A DNA stretch of 64,000 nucleotides, from the NCBI GenBank assembly GCA_046348995.1, contig JAXMDB010000003.1, forward strand, positions 62,001-126,000, read 5' to 3'. Below the pieces are notes generated by a model. The model saw nothing but the letters and a program-made list of their open reading frames with translations, had not been told where the DNA came from and made no database searches. Of the stretch, positions 55,156 through 64,000 are shown one piece after another (position 1 is the stretch's first letter; every line of letters starts with the position of its first letter). The translations under genes and the position numbers were made by a program. Source of the DNA: JANNSX01 sp046348995 (GTDB lineage Bacteria > Pseudomonadota > Alphaproteobacteria > Rhizobiales > Hyphomicrobiaceae).

Positions 55156-56817
55156 TCACGACGGCGTGCCGCCGCTGCGGTCGGCAAACAGCGCCTCGGC
55201 CTCGCTCTGCGGGGTCACCGCCTCGGCGGCCGGCTCCTCGGCGACCGGGCGCACGATGTCCTCGACCGCGACCCAGCCGGCGACAACGCGCGCCGACATG
55301 ATGAGATCCTCGATCTCCTGCCGCGACAGATCGAACTTCTCGAGCACGCCCGTGTGATGCTTGGTCTCGGTGGCGGTCTTCTCGTACCAGCCTTCGAGAT
55401 CGTCGCGCGCACAATCGGCCAAATCCTCGACCGTCTTGATGCTGTTCTCGCCGAAGGCGACGAGCATGGCCGTGGTCACACCCGGAACGCTCAACAGCTC
55501 GTCCTCGACGCCGAGCTCGCGCCGGCGCTCGTCGAGCTCGGCCTCCTTGCGCTCCAGATACTCCTTGGCGCGGGACTGAATCTCGGTCGCCATGTTCTCG
55601 TCGAAGCCTTCGATCGAAGCGACCTCGCCCTCCTCGACGAACGCAATCTCCTCGACGGTGGCGAAGCCTTCGGTGACCAGGAGCTGTGCAATGAAGTCGT
55701 CGATGTCGAGCGCTTCCATGAACAGCTGAGTCCGCTCGGCCGACTCCTTCTGACGGCGCTCCTGCTCGGTCTGCTCGGTCAGGATGTCGATGTCCCAGCC
55801 CGTCAGCTGCGAGGCGAGCCGGACGTTCTGACCGCGGCGGCCGATGGCGAGCGACAACTGCTCGTCGGGCACCACGACCTCGATGCGGCGGTTCTCGTCG
55901 TCGAGGACGACCTTGGTGACCTCGGCAGGGGCCAGCGCGTTGACGATGAAGGTGGGCGCATCGTCGTTCCACTGGATGATGTCGATCTTCTCGCCCTGCA
56001 GCTCGCCGACGACCGCCTGCACGCGAGCGCCCCGCATGCCGACGCAGGCGCCGACCGGATCGATGGAGCTGTCGCGCGACTTGACGGCTATCTTGGCGCG
56101 GCTGCCCGGATCGCGGGCGACCGACTTGATCTCGACGATGCCGTCGTAGATTTCCGGCACCTCTTGCGCGAACAGCTTCGCCATGAACTCCGAGCGCGTG
56201 CGCGACAGGAAGATCTGCGGCCCGCGGGCCTCGCGGCGGACGTCGTAGATGTAGGCCCGGATGCGATCGCCATATTTGAAGCTTTCGCGCGGCAGCTTCT
56301 CCTCGCGGCGCACGATGCCCTCGGCCCGGCCGAGGTCGACGATAACGTGTCCGTGCTCCTCGCGCTTGACGGCGCCGTTGACGATCGTGCCGACGCGATC
56401 CTTGAACTCGCCGAACTGGCGCTCGCGCTCGGCCTCACGCACCTTCTGGACGATGACCTGCTTGGCGTTCTGTGCGGCGACGCGGCCGAACTCGATCGGC
56501 GGCAGGCTTTCGGAGATGAAATCGCCGACCTTGGCATCGGGGTTGCGGCGCTTGGCATCGCCGAGCGTGATCTGGGTCGAGTCGTTCTCGACCTGCTCGA
56601 CGACCTCGAGAAGACGCGCCAAGCGCATCTCACCGGTCTTTGCGTCGATCTGAGCGCGGATCTCGTTCTCGGCGCCGTAGCGGGACTTAGCCGCCTTTTG
56701 GATGGCGTCCTCCATGGCGGCGATCACGATCTGCCGGTCGATCGACTTCTCGCGCGCCACCGCGTCCGCGATCTGGAGCAGCTCCAGCCGGTTTGCGCTC
56801 ACGCCTGTCTGCGCCAT
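55156..56817 (-). CDS. nusA: Transcription termination/antitermination protein NusA
   Basis: NusA binds RNA polymerase and nascent RNA and sets pausing, termination and antitermination. The 553-residue product has the N-terminal polymerase-binding domain (LELLQIADAVAREKSIDRQI), S1, two KH domains (ACVGMRGARVQAVVGELQGE; SLAIGRRGQNVRLASQLTGW) and C-terminal helix-hairpin-helix acidic repeats (DIDDFIAQLLVTEGFATVEE). The MAQTGVSANRLELL start is well conserved in pattern. It begins 131 bases inside the 3' part of the rimP frame, a notably long overlap. Confidence 0.96.
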   Translation of the reverse strand: MAQTGVSANRLELLQIADAVAREKSIDRQIVIAAMEDAIQKAAKSRYGAENEIRAQIDAKTGEMRLARLLEVVEQVENDSTQITLGDAKRRNPDAKVGDFISESLPPIEFGRVAAQNAKQVIVQKVREAERERQFGEFKDRVGTIVNGAVKREEHGHVIVDLGRAEGIVRREEKLPRESFKYGDRIRAYIYDVRREARGPQIFLSRTRSEFMAKLFAQEVPEIYDGIVEIKSVARDPGSRAKIAVKSRDSSIDPVGACVGMRGARVQAVVGELQGEKIDIIQWNDDAPTFIVNALAPAEVTKVVLDDENRRIEVVVPDEQLSLAIGRRGQNVRLASQLTGWDIDILTEQTEQERRQKESAERTQLFMEALDIDDFIAQLLVTEGFATVEEIAFVEEGEVASIEGFDENMATEIQSRAKEYLERKEAELDERRRELGVEDELLSVPGVTTAMLVAFGENSIKTVEDLADCARDDLEGWYEKTATETKHHTGVLEKFDLSRQEIEDLIMSARVVAGWVAVEDIVRPVAEEPAAEAVTPQSEAEALFADRSGGTPS

Positions 56818-57448
56818 CTTCTTTCTCCAACTCGATATCCATCTCTTGGCCCTCGCCGGCGGCGGGACCTTTCTTGGCGGACCACCGCTCGGCGGCCGCG
56901 CGCATGAGCTCGTCCGTCATGACCAGCCGCGCCGAAGCGATCAGCTCCGGCTTGATGCCGATCACACGCGGACCATCGAGGTCCGGCAAATCGATGACGA
57001 GGCGAACCTCGCCGTCGCTGAACCCCTCGATCGTGCCACGCAGGCGCTTGCGCCCGTCGATGGCTTCGGCGAGCTCGACCTTGGCCTCCTGGCCGGCCCA
57101 CCGCTCGATGTCGACCGGACGGACCAGCGGGCGATCGATCCCAGGCGAGGAGACCTCCAGACGGTAGGCTCCCTCGATGATGTCGTAGGCATCGAACACC
57201 GGCGAAAGCTCGCGCGAGATCGTCTCGCATTCGTCGATCGTGAGGTAGCCGTCCTCGCGCTCGGCCATGATCTGGACCGTGTGCCCATCCCGTCCGGAAA
57301 CCTGGACGCGAACGAGCCGGAAGCCGAGCTCCGACAGCACCGGCTCGGCCAAATCCGCAATCCGGCCGGCAGCGCCCGACTCGCGAGCGAAACGGCCTGC
57401 TGGCATTGAGCTGTCACCGACCACTTCAGAGACCTTGACGTCCGGCAT
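56687..57448 (-). CDS. rimP: Ribosome maturation factor RimP
   Basis: RimP binds pre-30S particles early in assembly. Core landmarks are ADLAEPVLSELGFRLVRVQV, LTIDECETISRELSPVFDAY and YRLEVSSPGIDRPLVRPVDI. From the ATG at 57448 the protein is 253 residues, with a charged C-terminal extension (EKEDGADRRERKPAG...) that is read in another frame over the first 131 bases of nusA. A TTG at 57484 is in frame but lies in a terminator, so it was not chosen; ATG 57406 is a further option. RimP of moderate length is often 150-210 residues, so the tail is long. Confidence 0.87.
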   Translation of the reverse strand: MPDVKVSEVVGDSSMPAGRFARESGAAGRIADLAEPVLSELGFRLVRVQVSGRDGHTVQIMAEREDGYLTIDECETISRELSPVFDAYDIIEGAYRLEVSSPGIDRPLVRPVDIERWAGQEAKVELAEAIDGRKRLRGTIEGFSDGEVRLVIDLPDLDGPRVIGIKPELIASARLVMTDELMRAAAERWSAKKGPAAGEGQEMDIELEKEDGADRRERKPAGAAPDRGRGGAREVDRPADRDRRHGGRHPKGG

Positions 57449-57483
57449 GGGGGCACCGCCGGCCACCGGAAACCAGTGGCCCA

Positions 57484-57516
57484 AAACAAAAAGAGCGGAC
57501 CCGGAGGCTCGCTCTC
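57484..57516 (-). terminator. Intrinsic terminator between trmB and rimP
   Basis: On the minus strand AGAGCG and CGCTCT enclose a GC-rich loop with extra pairs and are followed by TTTTTGTTTT. It would end the lnt-metK-trmB side transcript before rimP, whose own promoter should then lie in the next few tens of bases, within a short gap, or read-through occurs. Confidence 0.7.
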
Positions 57517-57608
57517 GAAGTTGAGATGATCATGAGCAGGCGGAACTATAGGCGGCAGAAACACCACATTCAAGCGGAAAAACGCAGTCGCCTTAGTCTT
57601 GCCTGCAT

Positions 57609-58343
57609 TTACCTTCCCGAGAGGCGCCGAAACGTCAGGTAAATCGGGGTCCGGCCAGCGTCTTTTGCTTTCGCCTCGTAGCGTGTGCCCGGCCAATCGG
57701 GATAGGGCCGCCGCCAATCCTCGGGTCCTTCGGCCAACCATTCAAGCTCCGGCGTGGCCTGGACGGCCGCAAGGCTCGTCGCGGCATACTGGGGAATGTC
57801 GGTCGCCAACCAAAGCAACGCCCCCGGGCGCATCGCGTTCACGAGCATCGACAGCGTCTTCGGCGAGATCAGCCGGCGCTTGCGATGGCGGCGCTTGGGC
57901 CAGGGATCCGGGTACAATACGATAACGCGTGCGAGAGACTCCTCCGGAAGCCAGGAGAGCAGCGGTCCGGCCTCCCGGTCCAGAACCCGGACGTTGCGAA
58001 GTCCGGCCTCCTCGACCTTTTCAAGCAGCGCCGCATGACCGTTGACGAAGGGCTCGACGCCAATGAAGCCGACGCCGGGATGCGCCCGGGCCCGATGCGC
58101 CAGATGCTCGCCGCTGCCGAAGCCGATCTCGAGCCACACCTCATCGACCGGCACGGGGAAGAGATCGGCAAGCGAGGGTGGCGCCGGGACACTCAAATCG
58201 AGCTTGAGCTCAGGCAACAACCGCGCCAGCCGCTCGGCCTGGACTGGACGGAGCGGGCGCCCTTTCAGGCGCCCGTAGAACCCGCGATCCGGCCGCGCGC
58301 CTTCGGGAAGCACGCGGCGAGGCGCCTCTTCAGCGGCAGGCAC
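57609..58343 (-). CDS. trmB: tRNA (guanine-N7)-methyltransferase
   Basis: TrmB methylates G46 in the variable loop of tRNA with SAM. The SAM-binding motif is VWLEIGFGSGEHLAHRARAH; the catalytic/tRNA region is VIVLYPDPWPKRRHRKRRLI, followed by LWLATDIPQYA. The body ends TRYEAKAKDAGRTPIYLTFR. I chose a GTG at 58343 (244 residues), which overlaps the metK stop; an ATG at 58439 gives a Pro/Ser-rich leader lying over metK, and a GTG at 58310 is also possible, so the start is uncertain. It follows metK in the conserved order. Confidence 0.88.
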   Translation of the reverse strand: MPAAEEAPRRVLPEGARPDRGFYGRLKGRPLRPVQAERLARLLPELKLDLSVPAPPSLADLFPVPVDEVWLEIGFGSGEHLAHRARAHPGVGFIGVEPFVNGHAALLEKVEEAGLRNVRVLDREAGPLLSWLPEESLARVIVLYPDPWPKRRHRKRRLISPKTLSMLVNAMRPGALLWLATDIPQYAATSLAAVQATPELEWLAEGPEDWRRPYPDWPGTRYEAKAKDAGRTPIYLTFRRLSGR

Positions 58344-59547
58344 TGCGGATGGCGTCGGCGAGATCCGTGCGCTCCCAGGAGAAACCGCCGTCGGCGTCAG
58401 GCTTGCGGCCGAAATGGCCGTAGGCCGAGGTGCGGGCATAGATCGGCTTGTTGAGGTCGAGATGCTTGCGGATGCCGCGGGGCGTCAGATCCATGACCTC
58501 GGCGAGCGCCGTCTCGAGCTTCGCCTCGTCGACCTCGCCGGTACCGTGCAGGTCGACATAGAGCGAGAGCGGCCGGGCGACGCCGATCGCATAGGAGATC
58601 TGGATCGTGCAGCGCTCGGCAAGGCGCGCGGCCACGACGTTCTTTGCGAGGTAGCGGCAGGCATAGGCGGCCGAGCGATCGACCTTCGTCGGGTCCTTGC
58701 CCGAGAAAGCGCCACCGCCGTGCGGGGCCGCCCCGCCATAGGTATCGACGATGATCTTGCGGCCCGTGAGCCCGCAATCGCCGTCCGGACCGCCGATGAA
58801 GAACTTGCCGGTCGGGTTGATGTGCCAGACAGTATTCTTGTCGATCCAGCCGTCCGGGATCGCCTTGCGAACGTAGGGCTCGATGATGTCGCGGACCTGC
58901 CGCGAGGACAGGTCCTCGACGATGTGCTGATGCGAGACGACGATGGCCGAGACGCCGACGGGCTTGCCGTTCTCGTAGCGGATCGTCACCTGGCTCTTGG
59001 AATCTGGGCCGAGCTTGGCGGCGTCGCCGGTCTTGGCTTTGCGGGCCTTGGCGAGATCCTCGAGAATCCGGTGGCTGTAGTGGATCGGCGCTGGCATCAA
59101 CTCCGGCGTCTCGCGGCAGGCATAGCCGAACATGATGCCCTGATCGCCGGCCCCTTCCTCGGCGTTCGTCGGCTGCTTGGCGTCCACGCCCTGGGCGATA
59201 TCCGACGACTGACCGTGCAGCAGAACCTCGATGTTGGTGTTGGCCCAGTGGAAGCCCGGCTGCTCGTAGCCGATGTCGCGGATGGCTTTGCGGGCGAGGT
59301 CCTGGATCATGGCGACGGTCACGCCCCGCGGGCCACGATACTCCCCGGCGATGATGACGCGATTGGTCGTCGCCATCGTCTCGCAGGCGGCGCGCAGGCC
59401 CCAGGGATCGAGGCCTTCCTTGGACCCTTCGCGATAGAATGCGTCGACGACCTCGTCGGAAATCCGGTCGCAAACCTTGTCGGGGTGCCCTTCCGAAACC
59501 GATTCACTGGTGAACAGATAAGACCGGCGGGCCACGCGCCCCTCCAT
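58330..59547 (-). CDS. metK: S-adenosylmethionine synthetase
   Basis: MetK makes SAM from methionine and ATP. The 405-residue product has the N-terminal LFTSESVSEGHPDKVCDRIS with ATP/Mg residues, GAGDQGIMFGYA, DTYGGAAPHGGGAFSGKD (P-loop-like) and the C-terminal TSAYGHFGR. All landmarks are intact. It is the only SAM synthase gene in this window, which also encodes a SAM-II-controlled metZ and several SAM-dependent enzymes. No SAM riboswitch was recognised in the 80 bases before it, unlike metZ. Confidence 0.97.
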   Translation of the reverse strand: MEGRVARRSYLFTSESVSEGHPDKVCDRISDEVVDAFYREGSKEGLDPWGLRAACETMATTNRVIIAGEYRGPRGVTVAMIQDLARKAIRDIGYEQPGFHWANTNIEVLLHGQSSDIAQGVDAKQPTNAEEGAGDQGIMFGYACRETPELMPAPIHYSHRILEDLAKARKAKTGDAAKLGPDSKSQVTIRYENGKPVGVSAIVVSHQHIVEDLSSRQVRDIIEPYVRKAIPDGWIDKNTVWHINPTGKFFIGGPDGDCGLTGRKIIVDTYGGAAPHGGGAFSGKDPTKVDRSAAYACRYLAKNVVAARLAERCTIQISYAIGVARPLSLYVDLHGTGEVDEAKLETALAEVMDLTPRGIRKHLDLNKPIYARTSAYGHFGRKPDADGGFSWERTDLADAIRSACR

Positions 59548-59626
59548 GTTTGAAATCAGCCGCGGCGGCAGTCCTTGCAGGGTTTCACAAGGGGGTCAAG
59601 AACGTCCGGCGCCGCTGCCGAGAGAG

Positions 59627-60031
59627 TTAACCTTCACCATCCGCCATGGAATTGACGAGGCGAATGACGGCCTTGCGCTGATCGCGCGATTTCAGCCGGC
59701 CGAAGGCAGCGAGCAGCTTGCGCTCATCGGGGCTGCGAGCCCCACCCAGCGGCGGCTGAGCGTTGTCCTCGAGCCCTGCCGCCCCATACCGGCTGCCGAT
59801 TTCGAAAAAGTACTCCGGCGATATCTCGAGCACCCGGCAGATTTCGTCGAGCCGCGAGACCGTCAGCCGGTTCTTGCCGTCCTCGTACTTCTGCACCTGC
59901 TGGTGCGTGATGCCGAGACGCTCGGCAAGGACGCGCTGGCTGATGTCGCGGGATTCCCGGACTTGGCGGAGCCGCAGGCCGATCTCGGCGTCGAGCTCGG
60001 TTGCTGAGCGGGGGTCGATAGCAGTGCTCAT
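59627..60031 (-). CDS. XRE-family helix-turn-helix regulator
   Basis: This is a 134-residue protein. Residues about 20-75 form a Cro/CI-type helix-turn-helix: LRLRQVRESRDISQRVLAER, LGITHQQVQKYEDGKNRLTV, SRLDEICRVLEISPEYFFEI. The C-terminal part is short and helical, ending near RLVNSMADGEG. It lies between lnt and metK, a place where a small XRE regulator is conserved in Hyphomicrobiales. A ligand-binding domain is lacking, so it may act constitutively or sense by partner. Targets are unknown; metK is a fair guess by position. Confidence 0.9.
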   Translation of the reverse strand: MSTAIDPRSATELDAEIGLRLRQVRESRDISQRVLAERLGITHQQVQKYEDGKNRLTVSRLDEICRVLEISPEYFFEIGSRYGAAGLEDNAQPPLGGARSPDERKLLAAFGRLKSRDQRKAVIRLVNSMADGEG

Positions 60032-60159
60032 TGCGGTCTCTAAGTCCGATTAACTGTTTCTCCTGGCAATTGAAGATAGCCTCGCCTTTTATCTCCATCA
60101 ATCGAAAAATCAGTTTGCCGCATTTTCGGTCGCGTCATTGAACGCGCGTCCAACTGGGC

Positions 60160-61821
60160 TCACCGGCTGCCGCGAAAGCTCCGCCTGCGGGAGGCCGCGA
60201 CGACGAGGGCGCACAGCGCGATCATGAGGGCTGCGATCGCATCACCCAAACGCGCATAGAGGGGGCGGTGTGTCATGGCGCCAGGCAGCGCCGTCTCGAT
60301 CACACCGCGGGTCTCGAGCGGGAGACTAGCGAGGATCTCGCCGCGTGCGCCGATGACGGCCGAGATGCCCGTGTTGGCGACCCTTATCATCGGCAGTCCT
60401 TGCTCGACGGCGCGCATGCGCGCCTGCATGAGGTGCTGGTAGGGCCCCGCACTCACACCGAACCAGGCGTCGTTCGTGACGTTGAGAAGCCAAGTCTGAT
60501 CAGGGCCCGCAGAGGCCTCCTCAGGGAAAACGGCCTCGTAACAGATCATCGGCAGCGCCGGCGGTAGGCCCGGGATCGCAATGCGTCGCGGCCCTGTGCC
60601 CGCTGCAAATCCCCCCTTGAGGCGCGTCAGTTGCTCTAGCCCGATCGCCTCGAGCGTCGCCTGCAGCGGCAGGAACTCCCCGAAGGGCACGAGGTGCACC
60701 TTGTCGTATGTCGAGAGCACACGACCCATCCCATCGATGACGGCCAGATCGTTGAAGACCGTGTAAAGGCCGTTCGTCCTGATGAGGGTGCCGTCGGGCG
60801 CCGTCGCCGCGCGCAGCGAGCCCGTGACGAGCGTGACGTCATCGGGCAGCAATGCGCCGATGGCCGTCAACGCCTCGGGCGATTGCAGCATCAGGAACGG
60901 TAGCGAGGACTCCGGCCACACCACATGTGTGATTCCGTCGAAGCCCGCCGCCGCGCCTGCTGCATTCCGGCCCGTCAGATCGATGAAGATATCGAAGATC
61001 CGCTGACGATTCTCGCCCGCCCATTTCTCGGCTTGTGGAATGTTGGGCTGAACGAGACGCAGACGCGTTTGGCTCTGAGGAAGTGGCGCAGGTTCGGCCA
61101 AACGCCAAACGCCGTGGGCGAAAAGTGCGCCAAACACCAGCAAAGCGCTGCCCGCGGACAACAGCGAAGAGTGTACGCCCACTCGAGCTGCATGAATTCG
61201 GACATTTCCGGCCGGCAACCCAAAGGCGACAACCGCCAAAACGCTCAAGCCCGTCACGCCTACAACGCTTGCTGCCTGGAGGAGGAGATCGTTGCCTGCG
61301 AGCGCGTAGCCGAGGGCATTCCAGGGCAAGCCCGTCAGGACGTTGCCGCGCAGCCATTCGGTTGCCCCGAGTGCACCCGCCAGTGCGAAGACTCGCGCTA
61401 AACCGGGTGTCCAAACCAGCATGGCCCCGCACGTTGCAAGGCCAAAAAACAACGCGAGGCCCGCGGGCAGGGCCGTCACGGCGATCGGCAGCAGCCAGGC
61501 GAACTTGTCGGCTTCGACCAGAAAGGCAAAGCCGAGCCAATAGAGGCCGGCGAGGAAGTAGCCGAACCCGAACCACCAGCCGAGGCCAGCTGCCGCGCGC
61601 AATCGGCGGCCCCGGCAGCCGTCGCCCGGGTGAGCCTCGGCGACGGCATCGAGCAAAAGCACGAGACCGGACAGCGTGAGAAAAAACACCGGCCACAGCG
61701 AGAGCGGAGGCAAGCCGAGCACGCTGAGGAGGCCGAGCCCGAACGCCACCCCTGACCGCACCAGGCTGCCGCGACGAGTTGGCGATGTCAGCGTCTGCAG
61801 GAACGGCGCCCGGCTACCCAT
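60160..61821 (-). CDS. lnt: Apolipoprotein N-acyltransferase
   Basis: Lnt adds the third acyl chain to the N-terminal Cys of lipoproteins, in the inner membrane facing the periplasm. The 553-residue product has about six N-terminal helices, then a nitrilase domain with the triad: Glu in HVVWPESSLPF, Lys in YDKVHLVPFGEFLPL, Cys in PMICYEAVFPEEA. A last helix (AIAALMIALCALVVAASRRR) ends the chain. Its start overlaps the corC stop by eight bases, so the two are coupled. Confidence 0.95.
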   Translation of the reverse strand: MGSRAPFLQTLTSPTRRGSLVRSGVAFGLGLLSVLGLPPLSLWPVFFLTLSGLVLLLDAVAEAHPGDGCRGRRLRAAAGLGWWFGFGYFLAGLYWLGFAFLVEADKFAWLLPIAVTALPAGLALFFGLATCGAMLVWTPGLARVFALAGALGATEWLRGNVLTGLPWNALGYALAGNDLLLQAASVVGVTGLSVLAVVAFGLPAGNVRIHAARVGVHSSLLSAGSALLVFGALFAHGVWRLAEPAPLPQSQTRLRLVQPNIPQAEKWAGENRQRIFDIFIDLTGRNAAGAAAGFDGITHVVWPESSLPFLMLQSPEALTAIGALLPDDVTLVTGSLRAATAPDGTLIRTNGLYTVFNDLAVIDGMGRVLSTYDKVHLVPFGEFLPLQATLEAIGLEQLTRLKGGFAAGTGPRRIAIPGLPPALPMICYEAVFPEEASAGPDQTWLLNVTNDAWFGVSAGPYQHLMQARMRAVEQGLPMIRVANTGISAVIGARGEILASLPLETRGVIETALPGAMTHRPLYARLGDAIAALMIALCALVVAASRRRSFRGSR

Positions 61822-62854
61822 GCTCGATCGATCCGGCGGCCGCTGGAGCCGCAGGCTCGCTGCGCCGGTCGAGCACGCGCACTTTGCGCAGACGCCTCGG
61901 ATCGGCCTCGAGCACTTGGAACTCGAGACCGGACGGATGCGGGATCAGCTCGCCGCGCACCGGAACGCGTCCGGCGAGCGTCGCGACGAGTCCGCCCAGA
62001 GTGTCGACCTCGCCCACCATGTCCGGCTCGACGAGCTTTACGCTGTAGCGGGCCTCGAGATCGGCGATCGGCGCCCGCGCCGACGCGATGACGCCACCTG
62101 CGGGATCGACGACGATAAGCCCCTCGTCGCCCTCGTCGTGCTCATCCTCGATGTCGCCGACGATTTGCTCGACCAGATCCTCGATCGATACCAATCCATC
62201 CGTTCCGCCGTACTCGTCCACGACCATGGCGAGATGCACGCGCGTCGATTGCATCCGCAGGAGCAGGTTCAACGCCGGCATCGAGGGCGGCACGAAGAGC
62301 ACGCTACGTCGGACCTTGATCGATTTGACCGGTAGCGTGAGATCGAGCTTGGCGAGATGCTCGCCTGTCAGGCCAGCCAGCACGTCTTCCGGATCGCCGC
62401 TCCCGTTTGCGCCGTCTGCCGGAGCCGATCCACGCGCCGTGTCGATGATCCACGCCACCACGTCCTTGATGTGGACCATGCCACGCAGGTCGTCGAGCGT
62501 CTCGTGATAGACCGGTAACCGCGAATGCTCGGCCTTGCGAAACTCGCCCAACAGCTCCGCGACGGTCGCCGACTCGTCGATGGCGATGATGTCGGCGCGC
62601 GGCACCATGACGTCGTCGACGCGCAGCTCGCCGAAGCGCATCGTCCGGAGCAGCATGTCGCGCTGCGGCGGCGCGAGCGTCATGCCGCCGTGGCTCGCCT
62701 CGTCGAGCGCCTTCTCGAGCACGCCGCGCATGGTCGGCGCCTCCTGGAAGCCGAGGCGGGTCATCAGGCGATTGAGCCAACCGCTCGGCGAGACGCCCGG
62801 GGAGGTGGCGTCGCCGGTCGGCACATCGGTCTTGGAGAGATTGTCGTCAACCAT
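61814..62854 (-). CDS. CorC/HlyC family CBS-domain protein
   Basis: This 346-residue cytoplasmic protein has a CBS pair (ELRVDDVMVPRADIIAIDES, EHSRLPVYHETLDDLRGMVH, later MQSTRVHLAMVVDEYGGTDG and VSIEDLVEQIVGDIEDEHDE) and a C-terminal transporter-associated CorC_HlyC domain (LEARYSVKLVEPDMVGEVDT). The family is linked to Mg/Co efflux (CorC) and is annotated hemolysin C in rhizobia, without clear proof. I chose the ATG at 62854, with GGAG before it, over a TTG or ATG upstream. It overlaps ybeY upstream and lnt downstream. Confidence 0.9.
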   Translation of the reverse strand: MVDDNLSKTDVPTGDATSPGVSPSGWLNRLMTRLGFQEAPTMRGVLEKALDEASHGGMTLAPPQRDMLLRTMRFGELRVDDVMVPRADIIAIDESATVAELLGEFRKAEHSRLPVYHETLDDLRGMVHIKDVVAWIIDTARGSAPADGANGSGDPEDVLAGLTGEHLAKLDLTLPVKSIKVRRSVLFVPPSMPALNLLLRMQSTRVHLAMVVDEYGGTDGLVSIEDLVEQIVGDIEDEHDEGDEGLIVVDPAGGVIASARAPIADLEARYSVKLVEPDMVGEVDTLGGLVATLAGRVPVRGELIPHPSGLEFQVLEADPRRLRKVRVLDRRSEPAAPAAAGSIEHG

Positions 62855-63338
62855 CGTTTCGCTCCGCTGCCGCGTCGAGCCGCACATACGGGTCGGCGAT
62901 GCCGGCAGCTTTCAAAATGCGCCGCTCCTCACGCTCCATCGCGTCGGCCTCGGCGTCCGTCTCGTGGTCGTGGCCGACGAGATGCAGGACGCCGTGCACG
63001 ACGAGGTGGGCGGCGTGATCGGCAAGAGAGATACCGAGCTCTTGGGCTTCGCGGCGCGCCGTCTCGAGTGCCAAAATGATGTCACCCAAAGGCGCGTCAG
63101 CCACCGTCGCGCCCGATGGAAACGACAGCACGTTAGTGGGCTTGTCGAGGCCGCGATATTGGCGGTTGAGACTGCGGATCTCGGCGTCGCCGGACAGCCG
63201 GATGCTGATCTCGCCGGTCCGCAGGCCTGCGGCAGCGGCCGCGAGCTCCCCAAGACGATCGATGCCGGCGTCCCGCCAATCCTCGATCGCGACGTCGATC
63301 TCGACGTTGGCAAACGGTTCCGGTTCACGTCTCGCCAT
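62847..63338 (-). CDS. ybeY: Endoribonuclease YbeY
   Basis: YbeY is a zinc endoribonuclease needed for 16S rRNA 3'-end maturation and 70S quality control. The 163-residue product has the family motif HGVLHLVGHDHETDAEADAM, where three histidines (H-x3-H-x5-H) hold zinc, and NRQYRGLDKPTNVLSFPSG earlier. It overlaps corC by eight bases and starts seven bases after the phoH stop, as part of the same operon. Confidence 0.95.
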   Translation of the reverse strand: MARREPEPFANVEIDVAIEDWRDAGIDRLGELAAAAAGLRTGEISIRLSGDAEIRSLNRQYRGLDKPTNVLSFPSGATVADAPLGDIILALETARREAQELGISLADHAAHLVVHGVLHLVGHDHETDAEADAMEREERRILKAAGIADPYVRLDAAAERNDG

Positions 63339-63345
63339 CGGCCGA

Positions 63346-64000
<655 letters not shown>

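Noticed and set aside
59548..59626. Possible SAM riboswitch before metK
   Set aside because: The 80-base leader has none of the conserved blocks of SAM-I, SAM-II, SAM-V or SAH aptamers that I can recognise.

Overview
The window is high-GC chromosomal DNA of an alphaproteobacterium, most likely of the order Hyphomicrobiales (Rhizobiales). This rests on gene order and family choice: an Irr-type Fur regulator facing fabA-fabB-fabI; the series phoH-ybeY-corC-lnt-HTH-metK-trmB-rimP-nusA-ylxR-infB-rbfA-truB-rpsO-pnp; a SAM-II riboswitch before metZ; a double-length dCTP deaminase; and hisA-hisF-hisE-coaA. No transposase, integrase, phage gene or CRISPR array was seen. The genus cannot be named from this alone.

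Layout. 0-7.5 kb: the 3' end of a penicillin-binding protein gene, oligopeptidase B (minus), then hisA-hisF-hisE-coaA (plus). 7.5-14 kb: argE and apaG (minus), a CDP-alcohol phosphatidyltransferase, metZ under a SAM-II riboswitch (minus), dcd, tRNA-Gly(CCC) and an FAD amine-oxidase-like enzyme. 14.2-27.6 kb: one tightly packed plus-strand run of eleven genes: radical SAM enzyme, four glycosyltransferases, polysaccharide deacetylase, a complete Opp/Dpp-type importer and a small methyltransferase. A membrane GT2 converges on its end. 29.6-37.2 kb: a solute-binding protein, a histone-H1-like Lys/Ala protein, and an sdhCDA set separated from sdhB by three other genes. 37.4-45.5 kb: moeB-like gene, cspA, a hydroxyacid dehydrogenase, an SH3 protein, irr/fabABI, murI and a tiny secreted Cys/Trp/His/Lys-rich protein. 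45.5-64 kb: a long minus-strand housekeeping block for translation, RNA decay, SAM synthesis and lipoprotein maturation, running off the window end inside phoH.

Points that stand out. truB is broken by two nearby indels that bracket its catalytic motif. An Uma2-family gene and a nested palindrome sit between infB and rbfA, which are normally adjacent. Several dispersed palindromic repeats lie in gaps, one of them inside the importer operon. The eleven-gene 14-27 kb run is the best candidate for an uncharacterised system: it looks like synthesis or modification of a glycan or glycoconjugate, genetically coupled to uptake of a peptide-like or oligosaccharide substrate. The product is not known from the sequence.
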